This document shows positions 7,588 through 16,477 of a stretch of 64,000 nucleotides of DNA, piece after piece. Source of the stretch: Tumebacillus amylolyticus (lineage in GTDB: Bacteria; Bacillota; Bacilli; Tumebacillales; Tumebacillaceae); the NCBI RefSeq assembly GCF_016722965.1, contig NZ_JAEQNB010000001.1, positions 723,929 through 787,928 on the forward strand, given 5' to 3'. The position numbers and the translations under genes are program-made. The first letter of the stretch is position 1. Each line of letters starts with the position of its first letter. A model generated the notes under the pieces. That model was not told where the DNA came from. It ran no database searches and saw nothing but the letters and a program-made list of their open reading frames with translations.

Positions 7588-9041
7588 GGGAGATGGAATC
7601 GAACTTGCGAGCTTGGTTTCAGTCGAGCTCCGACGTGGAGTTTAAAACGATGCGGTTGGGAAGCGTTTTGCGGCAACAATCTCTGTTGCTGGTGTATTGC
7701 AACGGGTTGGTGGATGAGCGGCAGATCAACCAAGCCCTCTTGCCCAATTTGCTTGCGGCGTTTCGTGACACACCGCCCCAAACTCCGGAGGAGTTGGAAG
7801 TGGGGAAGCCGTTGCTGATGACGAAAGTCCCCGACCCTTCTGCCAAGGACGAGGTGGTTCGTGCCGTTTTCGAAGGCAACTTGCTCTTGGTGTTTCAAGA
7901 TTTGAATGCCCTGTATACGGTCAACATCGCAAAGCTTCCCTCGCGCAAACCGGACGAGCCCAGCACCGAAATTTCCATCCGGGGAGCTCGTGACGGGTTC
8001 GTGGAAGAGATCAACGTGAACGTCGGCCTGATTCGCAAGCGACTGCCTACCAACACGATGTTCTGTGAATCGTTCACCATCGGGACGCGCTCCAAAACCA
8101 AAGTCGCCCTGCTGTTTCTGGAAGACGTCGCCAATCCCACGGTTGTCGAACAGATTCGGGAGAAGCTCAAAAACCTACAGATCGACGCCATCCAAACGTC
8201 GCAACAATTGGAAGAGTATTTGGCGGAGGGCAAGCGGGCTTTGTTTCCGCTGTTCACGTATACAGGGCGACCCGATTTTGCCTCGATGTCGATTGAAAAC
8301 GGGAGGGTGGCCCTGTTGGTCGACGGGTCGCCCACCGCCATCATCGCGCCGGTCTCTCTGTTTTTTCTGCTGCAAGGATCGTCCGACTCGACGACGATGT
8401 TTCAATTTGTGGGATTTCAGCGCTTCATGCGGGTGGTTGGGCTCTGCATCTCGCTGTTGCTGCCGGCGTTCTGGGTTTCGCTGAACGGCTATCACCAAGA
8501 CCAACTGCCGTACACGCTGCTGGCGACCATCGTCGTCTCGCGCCAAGGGGTGCCGATGCCGGCCCCGATCGAGGCGTTGCTCGTCATCTTGCTGTTTGAA
8601 CTGTTTCGGGAAGCCGGGCTTCGTTTGCCCGCGACCGTAGGGCAGACGCTTTCGGTCGTGGGCGGCTTGATCATTGGACAAGCGGCGATCAGTGCCGGAT
8701 TGACCTCGCCGAGTTTGTTGGTCATTGTCGCCACGTCGTCGGTGGCAAGTTTTATCTTGGGCAATCAGGACTTGTCCGGTACAATTCGTCTGCTCAACAT
8801 GGCCTTTGTAATGATGTCGTCCGTATTCGGGATGTTCGGGTTCTTCGTGAGCTGGTTCGCGTTGCTTCTGTATCTGGTGAATTTGCGCTCGTTTGGCGTC
8901 CCCTATCTCGCTCCGGTGTCTCCCGTCGCGTTCCCCGACTTGCGCCGCATGTTTTGGCCGGCCCCGTTCGGAACTTCGAAGAAACGACCGCAAGTGCTTC
9001 ACACGCAAAATGAGAAACGCTTGGAGGAGGAACCGGAATGA
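7584..9041 (+). CDS. gerKA: Spore germination receptor A subunit, GerAA/GerKA type
   Basis: 485 residues from a GTG that overlaps the gerKB stop by four bases; ATG 7593 (MESNLRAW) is an alternative with similar spacing from AAGGGGG. The N-terminal soluble part (about 1-250) has GerA-family segments such as SKTKVALLFLEDVAN and LFPLFTYTGRPD. The C-terminal part holds about five membrane helices with the conserved SRQGVPMPAPIEALL loop. This is the GerA family (PF03323), the receptor subunit of the inner-membrane germinant complex and a proposed ion channel. The length is normal. It is followed by the C subunit with an ATGA overlap. Expression would be expected in the forespore under sigma-G; no such promoter was identified with confidence. 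Confidence 0.9.
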   Translation: MREMESNLRAWFQSSSDVEFKTMRLGSVLRQQSLLLVYCNGLVDERQINQALLPNLLAAFRDTPPQTPEELEVGKPLLMTKVPDPSAKDEVVRAVFEGNLLLVFQDLNALYTVNIAKLPSRKPDEPSTEISIRGARDGFVEEINVNVGLIRKRLPTNTMFCESFTIGTRSKTKVALLFLEDVANPTVVEQIREKLKNLQIDAIQTSQQLEEYLAEGKRALFPLFTYTGRPDFASMSIENGRVALLVDGSPTAIIAPVSLFFLLQGSSDSTTMFQFVGFQRFMRVVGLCISLLLPAFWVSLNGYHQDQLPYTLLATIVVSRQGVPMPAPIEALLVILLFELFREAGLRLPATVGQTLSVVGGLIIGQAAISAGLTSPSLLVIVATSSVASFILGNQDLSGTIRLLNMAFVMMSSVFGMFGFFVSWFALLLYLVNLRSFGVPYLAPVSPVAFPDLRRMFWPAPFGTSKKRPQVLHTQNEKRLEEEPE

Positions 9042-10180
9042 AAGGGCGGGCCTCGTTGTTTCTCGCTTTGGTGTTGTCCATGTCCTTGCTCACCGGTTGT
9101 TGGGACTTTAAAGAGGTCGAGCATGTTATCTATCTGAATGCACTCGGCGTGGATTATGTGAACGGAAAATACATCCTCTACGCGCAAGTCATCGACTTCT
9201 CCAATTTGAGCAAACAAGAGATCGGAGGCGGGCGGCACCCCGAAAAGGCTGCGATCGGCAAAGGGATCGGGGATACGTTTGACCAAGCGGCTTTCGACTT
9301 GTATCGCACGGAACAAGGACAAATTTCATGGGCTTACATCTCGGGGTTGGTGTTCTCGGAGCGTGCCATCAAATCGAACATCCCCATGCAAGCGATCGAT
9401 CTGATGCGGCGGTTCCATGAGATGCGGCATACGATCTGGACGTTTGGGACGAAGGAATCGTTAGACCAACTCTTCTCGAGCACGCCGATTATGAACCTCT
9501 CGATCCTCTACTCCCGCTTAACGTCGCCGGAGGAACCGTTCCGCCAGAGTTCGGAGATCCAACCGTTGTATCTCAATCAGGTGATCTCCACCATCAACGA
9601 GTCTGCAGAGACGACGCTCTTGCCGTTTCTCTCCATCTCAAAAACGCGGTGGAAAATGGGGGATGAGCCTCATCCGAGTATGCAAGTCAAAGGAGTCGGC
9701 GTCATCCTCAACGGGAAATATCAAGGGTTCGTGGATCAAAAAGATTTGCAAGGAGTGCGGTGGACCTCTCCGCAGTATAGACGAAGCGCCATTTTTACGC
9801 ACAGAAAGGGCAAACCGTTTGCTGCGGTGGTGATCCGGAAGCGAAAGTGTATCTACAAGCCGATTCTGGACGGGGACAAGGTGGCGTTCGACCTCGAGAT
9901 CAACGTGCAGGGAATGATGTTGGAGGTCTGCCAAAAAATTTCGGAAGACACCATTCGGCAAGCGGTTGTTGAACAGATGGAACGAGAAATCCGGGAGAGC
10001 TATGAAGTGGGACTTGATCAAAAGTCTGACATCCTCAATCTCGGACTGCAATTGTACCGTCAAAACCCTCAAGCCTGGCACCGCCTGTCCCACAACGCCG
10101 CGTTGCCGCTTTCCAAAAAATCCTTGCGAAACATCCGGATCAACGTGAAAATCCAATCATCCGGCAAACTGAAACTCTAG
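9038..10180 (+). CDS. gerKC: Spore germination lipoprotein, GerAC/GerKC type
   Basis: 380 residues. The N-terminus is a lipoprotein signal with lipobox LLTGC and the family hallmark CWDFKEVE right after the lipidated Cys. The rest matches the Ger(x)C family: ALGVDYVNGKYILYAQVIDF, a middle region with ISKTRWKMG, and a C-terminal domain with LGLQLYRQNPQAW. The protein sits on the outer face of the inner spore membrane and is needed for receptor function. It overlaps the A gene by ATGA and ends just before a terminator, closing the operon. Confidence 0.9.
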   Translation: MKGRASLFLALVLSMSLLTGCWDFKEVEHVIYLNALGVDYVNGKYILYAQVIDFSNLSKQEIGGGRHPEKAAIGKGIGDTFDQAAFDLYRTEQGQISWAYISGLVFSERAIKSNIPMQAIDLMRRFHEMRHTIWTFGTKESLDQLFSSTPIMNLSILYSRLTSPEEPFRQSSEIQPLYLNQVISTINESAETTLLPFLSISKTRWKMGDEPHPSMQVKGVGVILNGKYQGFVDQKDLQGVRWTSPQYRRSAIFTHRKGKPFAAVVIRKRKCIYKPILDGDKVAFDLEINVQGMMLEVCQKISEDTIRQAVVEQMEREIRESYEVGLDQKSDILNLGLQLYRQNPQAWHRLSHNAALPLSKKSLRNIRINVKIQSSGKLKL

Positions 10181-10186
10181 AAAAAA

Positions 10187-10220
10187 GCGACGTGTGCGAA
10201 ATCGTACACGTCTTTTTTTC
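10187..10220 (+). terminator. Terminator of the germination operon
   Basis: Stem GACGTGT/ACACGTC (10189-10195 and 10206-10212) followed by seven T. Confidence 0.85.
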
Positions 10221-10283
10221 ATCCCTTTTTCATGATCTTGTGCTAGACTACTTTCAGTATGGTTAGAAAGGAAGTTGTCTTAC

Positions 10284-10853
10284 GTGAACTATGAATTGTT
10301 CCAATGGATCAACAATTTGACCGTGGATGCACCGGCATGGCTGTCCGACTCACTGGTCTTCTTGGCGGACAAAGTCGAATACCTGTACATCGTCCTGCTG
10401 CTTCTCCTCTGGTTCCTCGGCACTGGGGCGGCGAAGACGGAAAACCGTCGCACGTCGCTGTATACGTTCTTGGCTGCGATGGGCGGTTTCCTGCTCTCGT
10501 ACATCATCGCGAAACTGTACACGCACCCGCGCCCGTTCATGGTGCATGACGTGCACCAACTCATCCCGCACGCGCCGGAGAACTCGTTCCCGAGCGACCA
10601 TGCGACCCTCGCGTTTGTTTTCGCTTGGATGCTCTGGATTCGCAAGCGTTCGTGGGGCTATGTCTTGCTGCCGCTCGCCATCGTCGTCGGATTCGCCCGC
10701 GTCTACGGCGGCGTCCACTACCCGATGGACATCGTCGGCGGCGCTGTGGTGGCAGGGGTGGCAACTTGGGTCGTTCTGCGTCTCACCCGTTTGTGGGAAC
10801 CGCTGATCCAACTCACGACGAAGGTCTCCAAGAACTTCACCTCGCAGGGCTAA
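10284..10853 (+). CDS. bcrC: Undecaprenyl-diphosphatase, BcrC-type PAP2 phosphatase
   Basis: 189 residues. The frame opens at TTG 10275, but GTG 10284 has AGAAAGGAAG about ten bases upstream and gives MNYELFQWI, the same start as Bacillus BcrC. Six membrane helices and the three PAP2 motifs are present: KLYTHPRPF (motif 1), FPSDHATLAF (motif 2) and RVYGGVHYPMD (motif 3), with the catalytic His residues. The enzyme dephosphorylates C55-PP at the outer membrane face to recycle the wall lipid carrier and gives bacitracin tolerance in Bacillus. It is a single gene with its own terminator. Confidence 0.88.
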   Translation: MNYELFQWINNLTVDAPAWLSDSLVFLADKVEYLYIVLLLLLWFLGTGAAKTENRRTSLYTFLAAMGGFLLSYIIAKLYTHPRPFMVHDVHQLIPHAPENSFPSDHATLAFVFAWMLWIRKRSWGYVLLPLAIVVGFARVYGGVHYPMDIVGGAVVAGVATWVVLRLTRLWEPLIQLTTKVSKNFTSQG

Positions 10854-10867
10854 TCGTCGAAGAAATG

Positions 10868-10906
10868 AGAACCCACCCTCTCCCGGAGAGGGTGGGTTCC
10901 TTTTTA
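10868..10906 (+). terminator. Terminator after bcrC
   Basis: A GC-rich stem of about 13 bp (GAACCCACCCTCT with AGAGGGTGGGTTC) and five T. Confidence 0.88.
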
Positions 10907-10981
10907 TGTATGTATTTTCCAGAGTTTGTGATATACTGATTGGGCACTTTTTTCTGAATGAACGGAAGGGACGGTGACGTG

Positions 10982-13228
10982 ATGACGATTTTGCAACATC
11001 CGGATTACGCAAATGAACGGACTCGATTGGAAGCGACGAAGGAATACATCGGGCTGGTTCTGACGGAGAGCGAGCGCAACGAAGATGCGTTTCGCGCCGA
11101 CATCAAGGACGCGTATGCCCGCTTGAACTCTTTGGACGGTTCGGAGGGATATATCGCCCTGCTGACCTCGGCACGGTTCTTGGACATGACACGGCAAAAC
11201 TTGCGCCAACTGCAACAAGTGCAGAGCAAGCCGTACTTCTGCCGAATCGATGTGAAGCCGGAGAACTACGACCAGATCCAACCTCTCTACATCGGCAAAG
11301 CGTCGCTGTTCCGCCCCGATACCCAAGAGCCGGTCATCGTGGACTGGCGCTCGCCGATTGCCAACGTCTACTACGAGGGACGCATCGGGCCGATTTCCTA
11401 CGAGACGGAAACGGGTACGGAGCACGGGGAATTGTTCCGCAAGCGGCAGTATACGATCGACGGCGGGGAGTTGCACGACTTCCGCGACCTCGACATCACC
11501 ACGCGTGACGAACTGCTCCAAGAGTCGCTGGGCGGCAGTGCCGACTCTCGACTGAAAGACATCGTCTCCACCATCCAAGAGGAACAAAACCGCGTCATCC
11601 GCGCCGAGATGTACCGCCCGATGATCGTCCAAGGGGCGGCCGGCAGCGGCAAGACGACCATCGCTCTGCACCGCATCGCCTACCTCATCTACACCTACGG
11701 GGACAAGTTCAACCCCGACCAATTCATGATCTTGGCACCCCATCAACTGTTCTTGAAATACATCGCCGACGTGCTGCCGGAACTCGGGGTCGAAGCGGTC
11801 AAACAGACGACCTACCTCGATTTCGTGTTTGAAGGCATGGGCAAAAAACTCAAACTCACCGATCCCAACGAACGCCTCTACCAGTTTCTCGAAGGAGGCG
11901 ACAACGTTGACCACCTGCGGTTCGTCTCGCGCTTCAAGGGGTCTCTGGAATACAAGCAGGGAATAGACGCCTACCTCGACGCCCTAACGCTTCGGATGCT
12001 CCCCAAGGAAGACTTCAAACTCGCCAAGCACGTCATCTGCAAGTACCAAGAGATCCGCAAGTTCTTCCGCGAAGATTACGTGCGTCTGCCGATCTACAAA
12101 CGGGTGGAGAAGATCAAGAAGATCTTGCAAGACCGCTTGAAAGCGAAGAAAAAGGAAATCTTCCAACACATCATCGACCACTACGACAACGAGATCGACC
12201 AAGCGTTCATCATGTACAAAGACCCGGAGAAGCGCCGCACCAACGTCGTCAAACTGATGGACACCAAGGAAGACCTCCTGAAAAAAGTCGAAGCCCGCTC
12301 CAAGACGCTGGTCAAAGACTTCATGGCGAAGTTCCCCAAGCAGACCTTGGTCGCGCACTACCGCGAGTTCCTGCAAGGGCTGCCGGCCTCGGAGGAGATC
12401 GGGTTCTTGCAAGCGCACACCTTCGCCCTGCTCGACAAAAAGAAAATGGAGCTCGAAGACACCGCCGCTCTGCTCTACCTGCAACACAAGCTGTTCGGAC
12501 TGCTCGCCGAGTTCAAGATTCGCAACCTCGTCATTGACGAAGCGCAAGACTACAGCGTGTTCCAACTGCTGGCACTCAAAGAAGTGCTGGGTTCCGACAT
12601 GTTCACCATCCTCGGCGACCTCTCGCAAGGGATTCACTCCTATCGCGGGGTGGAGAGTTGGGACAAGGTCCTCGACGCCGTGTTCCCGAGCGGGAACTGC
12701 AACTACCTCGTGTTGGAGCAGAGTTACCGGACCACCGTGGAGATCATGAACCTCGCCAACCGCGTCATCGTCCATTCGCAAACACCGGGTCTCGTGCTTG
12801 CCAAGCCTGTCGTGCGGCATGGAGACGAGCCGCGTCAGGAAGTGTTCACCGAGGAGAGCGACTTGATCGCCCGCGTGCTCTCCGACGTGGAGCAGTTGAA
12901 AGCGCAGGGCATGAACTCCATCGCCGTCATCGGCAAGACGATGGCCGAATGCCAACGGATCAAGCAAGGCATCGACAAGCACGGAACCTCGCTGAACGTC
13001 CACGTCCTCGACGAAAAAGAAGACTACGGCGGCACCGACCTCGTCATCGTACCTGCCTACGTCGTCAAAGGCTTGGAGTTCGACGCCGTGTTCATCGTGA
13101 ATCTGCAAGAGGAGTACACCGCAGAGGAACTCGACGTCAAACTCCTCTACGTCGCCATGACCCGCCCGTTGCACCGCATGGCCGTCTATTCGATGGAAGG
13201 CAAGACGGGACTGCTGGACATGATTTAA
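10982..13228 (+). CDS. helD: HelD-like RNA polymerase-recycling ATPase, copy 1
   Basis: 748 residues. The frame opens at 10958; the ATG at 10982 (next to an in-frame GTG at 10979) lies about nine bases after GGAAGGGACGG. The protein is a UvrD/Rep-like superfamily 1 ATPase of the HelD class. It has an N-terminal coiled-coil arm (about 5-75), the motif PVIVDWRSPIANVYY, Walker A GAAGSGKT (about 218-225), an inserted charged helical region (about 350-500), LVIDEAQDYS (Walker B), LGDLSQGIHSYRG, and C-terminal motif VKGLEFDAV with LLYVAMTRPLHRM. HelD removes stalled RNA polymerase from DNA and aids recycling. A second, diverged copy lies at 54425-56557. An extended -10 (TGATATACT, 10929-10937) precedes it. 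Confidence 0.88.
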   Translation: MTILQHPDYANERTRLEATKEYIGLVLTESERNEDAFRADIKDAYARLNSLDGSEGYIALLTSARFLDMTRQNLRQLQQVQSKPYFCRIDVKPENYDQIQPLYIGKASLFRPDTQEPVIVDWRSPIANVYYEGRIGPISYETETGTEHGELFRKRQYTIDGGELHDFRDLDITTRDELLQESLGGSADSRLKDIVSTIQEEQNRVIRAEMYRPMIVQGAAGSGKTTIALHRIAYLIYTYGDKFNPDQFMILAPHQLFLKYIADVLPELGVEAVKQTTYLDFVFEGMGKKLKLTDPNERLYQFLEGGDNVDHLRFVSRFKGSLEYKQGIDAYLDALTLRMLPKEDFKLAKHVICKYQEIRKFFREDYVRLPIYKRVEKIKKILQDRLKAKKKEIFQHIIDHYDNEIDQAFIMYKDPEKRRTNVVKLMDTKEDLLKKVEARSKTLVKDFMAKFPKQTLVAHYREFLQGLPASEEIGFLQAHTFALLDKKKMELEDTAALLYLQHKLFGLLAEFKIRNLVIDEAQDYSVFQLLALKEVLGSDMFTILGDLSQGIHSYRGVESWDKVLDAVFPSGNCNYLVLEQSYRTTVEIMNLANRVIVHSQTPGLVLAKPVVRHGDEPRQEVFTEESDLIARVLSDVEQLKAQGMNSIAVIGKTMAECQRIKQGIDKHGTSLNVHVLDEKEDYGGTDLVIVPAYVVKGLEFDAVFIVNLQEEYTAEELDVKLLYVAMTRPLHRMAVYSMEGKTGLLDMI

Positions 13229-13278
13229 AAAGTACTGCACCCCAAATGGGACCGTACAAAAAAGGCAAAACTAAAAAA

Positions 13279-13312
13279 GGACTCGGCGCACATGGCGCGA
13301 GTCCTTTTTTGG
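13279..13312. terminator. Shared terminator between helD copy 1 and the VanY gene
   Basis: Stem GGACTCG/CGAGTCC (13279-13285 and 13298-13304) with A tract before and T tract after, so it can act on both converging genes. Confidence 0.75.
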
Positions 13313-13341
13313 CGAGGCTGTTGGTGCGGTTTTTTTAACGA

Positions 13342-14175
13342 CTACTTCCCGGCGAAGTATTCTTCCATCGTCAGGCCCTTGTCGTTGAGGGTCTTGGCGA
13401 GTTCAAGACCGACATAGCGGAGGTGCCACGATTCGTAGGCGTACCCCGTGATGGCTTCCTTGCCTTGCGGGTAGCGGATGATGAACCCGTACTCGTAGGC
13501 GTGCTTGGCAAGCCATTTCGCTTCCTGCGTATCGCCGAAGCAATTTTCGGCGGCACACGCTCCGGTGCTGCCGGAAACGTCGATGGCAAGTCCCGTTTGA
13601 TGCTCACTGTGACCGGGGACGGCGCTGTAGCGGCGGGCTTCTGCCTCGCCTTGCTGTTGAACATAGCCGTCGAAGAGGGATTTTTGCAACTCATAGGAAC
13701 GGAAGCCGGAGACTCCTGCGAGGAGGATGCCGTCTTTTTTCGCACCTGCGAACAGTTTCTCCAGCGCTTCGGCTGCGGGTTTGCGCATCAGGCGTTTTTC
13801 ATCGTGCCCGGAGAAGATGAACGGCAGGTTGGGATCGTCATAGAGATCGGCAGGACGATAGCCGTCCGGCAACGCGTTTGATTGTTTGTTCACGAGCACC
13901 GTGATGGAGTCCGGCGTCTTGGCCGGATCATGCGGATAGTCGGTGGGGGACTTGTCCGGCTGCGGAGCCGGTTGGGTCGGTTCGGACGACGACGGCGTGG
14001 TCCCGCCGCTTTTGTCAGGGGTGCCCCCCGTGTTCGACGTGCTCGGTATGGTGACGCTGGGCTTGTCTGCCGAGCCCTTGATCGGCGTGGAGCATCCGGT
14101 CAAACAAACGGTACACAGCCCGGCAAGCAACAACGTGGTGGTGATCATGCGGAGTTTGTTCTGGAAAATGTTCAT
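13342..14175 (-). CDS. VanY-type D-alanyl-D-alanine carboxypeptidase lipoprotein
   Basis: 277 residues. A lipoprotein signal (LTGC lipobox near residue 28) is followed by a Ser/Thr/Pro-rich linker (about 30-85) and a VanY peptidase M15B domain. Visible motifs are VSGFRSYELQKSLF, the zinc motif PGHSEHQTGLAIDVSG (SxHxxGxAxD) and ESWHLRYVG (ExWH). These enzymes trim the terminal D-Ala of peptidoglycan stem peptides. No van resistance genes lie nearby, so a housekeeping role in wall or spore cortex maturation is more likely than glycopeptide resistance. GAGGGAGGAACAACG upstream supports the ATG. Confidence 0.87.
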   Translation of the reverse strand: MNIFQNKLRMITTTLLLAGLCTVCLTGCSTPIKGSADKPSVTIPSTSNTGGTPDKSGGTTPSSSEPTQPAPQPDKSPTDYPHDPAKTPDSITVLVNKQSNALPDGYRPADLYDDPNLPFIFSGHDEKRLMRKPAAEALEKLFAGAKKDGILLAGVSGFRSYELQKSLFDGYVQQQGEAEARRYSAVPGHSEHQTGLAIDVSGSTGACAAENCFGDTQEAKWLAKHAYEYGFIIRYPQGKEAITGYAYESWHLRYVGLELAKTLNDKGLTMEEYFAGK

Positions 14176-14274
14176 CGTTGTTCCTCCCTCTCTTCTCCAT
14201 AGTAGACCTTGAAGCGGACAAGGTCAAACGAAACGCCCATCGCATATGCTGTGGGTGCAAGGAGGGAGCCCATC

Positions 14275-14703
14275 ATGCATCTCACGTACGGAACGAAAAT
14301 GCCCATGCGGCTTTTGGATGAGGTGGAGTTTTGGAAACGGCAGGAGAATGAACATACGGTGGTCATCGCGACCTTGTCTCCTGATTTGGAACCCCAGTTC
14401 AAGGAAGCGTTGAAACACTGGGGCGAAGCGTTCGCGCAAGTCGACGGCTTGGCGACCCGCTATCTGGAAACCATCGTCCGAAGCGGCGACCACGTGTCCG
14501 AGTACAACCGCAAATGCGTTATCCATCTGGTCGATTTCGCCCTGCACCAAAGTCAACATTTCATCCAGTTCCTGCATGTTTTGAAATCCACATCCAAAGC
14601 CCCGAGTCTCAACAACCCGGTCGTGGTCACCGTCCTCGATCACATCCGCCGCGAGTCGGAGTATTTCATCGGAGCGTCAGAAGGCGTGCTTCACAAAAAG
14701 TAA
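14275..14703 (+). CDS. DUF2935-like protein
   Basis: 142 residues. The frame is open from 14209, but ATG 14275 has AAGGAGGG eight bases upstream. The sequence has MRLLDEVEFWKRQENEHTVVI, then a helical stretch with FKEALKHWGEAF, and LDHIRRESEYFIG near the end. This is one copy of the DUF2935 helical module, which from memory is often found in tandem in Bacilli; here only one is present. The paired E/H residues in helices (ExxH, RRExxYF) resemble four-helix metal-binding proteins, but the function is not known. It has its own terminator. Confidence 0.65.
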   Translation: MHLTYGTKMPMRLLDEVEFWKRQENEHTVVIATLSPDLEPQFKEALKHWGEAFAQVDGLATRYLETIVRSGDHVSEYNRKCVIHLVDFALHQSQHFIQFLHVLKSTSKAPSLNNPVVVTVLDHIRRESEYFIGASEGVLHKK

Positions 14704-14720
14704 GTCCATCCTCCAAAAAA

Positions 14721-14750
14721 AGTCGTCGACCCAGCGTCGGCGACTTTTTG
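14721..14750 (+). terminator. Terminator after the DUF2935-like gene
   Basis: Stem AGTCGTCGAC pairing with GTCGGCGACT (one mismatch), then five T. Confidence 0.8.
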
Positions 14751-14850
14751 TTCACACCTTCCCAGCAACGTGCCCTTATAATTCGACGTTTTTTGTGCTA
14801 CTCTGATAAGGTGAGATGAGATTTAGTCCGGCTTGGAAGGGTGACCAAGG

Positions 14851-15384
14851 ATGCCTTTACGTGAACGTTTTGCGCGCTTAAAGCGATGGCTGAAATACAA
14901 GTACTTGCAACTGCTCCGAGCGAAGGGCGGACCTTCGAAAGTCGCGATGGGGTTCTCCATCGGGCTTGCCATTGAGATGTTCACGTTACCGACGTTCGGA
15001 CTTGCGGCATTGTTGATTATCCCGGCTGTGTATCTGTTGCGCGGCTCTTTGCCCGCCGCTCTGCTCGGCTTTCTGTTTGGTAAGATCATTTACCTTCCGA
15101 TGGCGTTCCTCAACCGCAAAATCGGTGCGTTGATCGTCCCGGACAACTTACTCGCAGGGGTGCGATTTCACCACTTACATTGGCTGAACCACTTCATCCA
15201 CATCATCGACGAAGCGCTCGACCTCATCGTCGGGGGCATGATCGTGGGGGCGGCGCTCGGGTTGATCGCGTACTACCCGGTTCGCAAACTGCTTCAGATC
15301 TACATGGAGCGCCGACTTGAGAAACGCAAGCATCGCAAGCGTCCTCATGAGGAAGACAAGGAACACGCCATTTCAAGCGAATAA
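14851..15384 (+). CDS. DUF2062 membrane protein
   Basis: 177 residues. A basic N-terminus (RERFARLKRWLKYKYLQLLRAKG) is followed by the DUF2062 core with two or three membrane helices: SKVAMGFSIGLAIEMFTLPTFG, LLIIPAVYLLRGSLPAALLGFLFG, and later IVGGMIVGAALGLIAYY. The tail is very basic and acidic (RRLEKRKHRKRPHEEDKE). DUF2062 proteins are small membrane proteins of unclear function. ATG 14851 is preceded by GGAAGGGTGACCAAGG. A terminator follows and no operon partner is seen. Confidence 0.8.
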   Translation: MPLRERFARLKRWLKYKYLQLLRAKGGPSKVAMGFSIGLAIEMFTLPTFGLAALLIIPAVYLLRGSLPAALLGFLFGKIIYLPMAFLNRKIGALIVPDNLLAGVRFHHLHWLNHFIHIIDEALDLIVGGMIVGAALGLIAYYPVRKLLQIYMERRLEKRKHRKRPHEEDKEHAISSE

Positions 15385-15421
15385 AAAAGACCAATCCCGT
15401 TTGCGGGCTTGGTCTTTTTTT
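15384..15421. terminator. Shared terminator between the DUF2062 and SCO genes
   Basis: Stem AAAGACCAA.CCCG pairing with CGGG.TTGGTCTTT with A and T runs on either side; usable from both strands. Confidence 0.85.
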
Positions 15422-15434
15422 CTGTGTTCAGGCT

Positions 15435-16055
15435 CTAGGGCTTGAACTTGTCTTGGACGAGGTTCTCGATGTCGTCGAGGACTTTGTCGGTCGGCATCTC
15501 GTTGCCCATCAAGTACTGACCCCGCACGTTGTTGTTGCGGTCCATGAGGAACAGCGAGCGGGTGGAGTGCGTGAAGGAGCCGTCTGCGTTTTTCTCAAGC
15601 AACAGGCCGTAGTCGTTGGCGACTTTGTTGGTCTGCTCCTCCGTCCCGCGCAAGATCACCCAACCGGACTGGTCGATGCCCATGCGGTCGGCGTATGCGC
15701 GCAACACTTCGGGAGAGTCGCGCTCCGGGTCAAACGAGATCGAGACGAACTCGACATCGCTCCCAAACAATCCCTTGGCTTTGAGTTGCTTCTGCAACGT
15801 GACCATGTTCGCCGTGGTCAACGGGCAGATGTCCGGGCAGTTCGCATAGAAAAACTCCACGACCCGCACTTTGCCTGCCATGCTGTGCATGGAGACGGGC
15901 TTGGCGTCGAGGTTTTGCAACGTGAAGTCCGGCGGCTTGTCGATCACGTCGAGACGGGAATGGCCGTACCAGAACCAATAGCCGATCCCGCCGAGGACGA
16001 GGAGCACGAGAAAGGCGGCGACGAAAGTGAACCAGTGTTTCTTGATGGTGTTCAT
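15435..16055 (-). CDS. SCO1/SenC-family copper chaperone (membrane-anchored)
   Basis: 206 residues. One N-terminal membrane helix (about 9-30) anchors a thioredoxin-fold domain on the outside. The copper-binding CxxxC is in ANCPDICP with Cys73 and Cys77, and the conserved His is His163 in FTHSTRS. SCO proteins deliver copper to the CuA centre of cytochrome c oxidase or act as disulfide reductases. It lies 12 bp downstream of a lipoprotein cytochrome c gene on the same strand, which supports a role in aerobic respiration. The symbols ypmQ or sco would apply to Bacillus homologues but orthology cannot be proved here. Confidence 0.87.
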   Translation of the reverse strand: MNTIKKHWFTFVAAFLVLLVLGGIGYWFWYGHSRLDVIDKPPDFTLQNLDAKPVSMHSMAGKVRVVEFFYANCPDICPLTTANMVTLQKQLKAKGLFGSDVEFVSISFDPERDSPEVLRAYADRMGIDQSGWVILRGTEEQTNKVANDYGLLLEKNADGSFTHSTRSLFLMDRNNNVRGQYLMGNEMPTDKVLDDIENLVQDKFKP

Positions 16056-16067
16056 CTGCGGCCCTCC

Positions 16068-16400
16068 CTATTGTTGCTTCGCCAGCCAAGCGGCGAGTTC
16101 GGAGATTTGGGTTTGGTCGAGTTTGTTGGCGAACGCGGGCATGCCGGGACCGCCGTTTTGAATTTGCTTGGTGAGTTTGTCGGCGTCGAGTTTCATGCCG
16201 ATGTGTTGCAAGTTCGGGCCGGCACGACCTTCCAAGTTCTGACCGTGGCAACCGGCACACGAGTTTTGGAACGTTTTGTATCCATTGGACTCCTTGTCCA
16301 CGAGCACGACGTCCGTGTCCTTGGTGGCACCGGAACAGCCGACGAGGACGCCTGCCGTCAGCAGGGTCAGCCCGAGCAGGAGAGAGCGAGAGGTGTTCAT
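16068..16400 (-). CDS. Lipoprotein cytochrome c (c551 type)
   Basis: 110 residues. Lipobox LVGC with lipidated Cys22, a short spacer, then one haem c site CAGCH (Cys48, Cys51, His52), with Met87 in PGMPAF as the likely sixth ligand. The size and lipid anchor match the small cytochromes c551 of Bacilli that carry electrons to the terminal oxidase. It is the first gene of a two-gene operon with the SCO-type chaperone. GAAAGGAGCCC upstream gives a clear ribosome site. Confidence 0.88.
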   Translation of the reverse strand: MNTSRSLLLGLTLLTAGVLVGCSGATKDTDVVLVDKESNGYKTFQNSCAGCHGQNLEGRAGPNLQHIGMKLDADKLTKQIQNGGPGMPAFANKLDQTQISELAAWLAKQQ

Positions 16401-16477
16401 GTGTAAGGGCTCCTTTCTCTACTCTTTACAGTGTACCCTGCTCAGGGCTCGTGTCAAATAGCCCGACAGAGCTAGAA

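Noticed and set aside
13243-13341. Short ORF beginning at ATG 13243 (MGPYKKGKTKKG...)
   Set aside because: It runs through the shared terminator hairpin and has no ribosome site.
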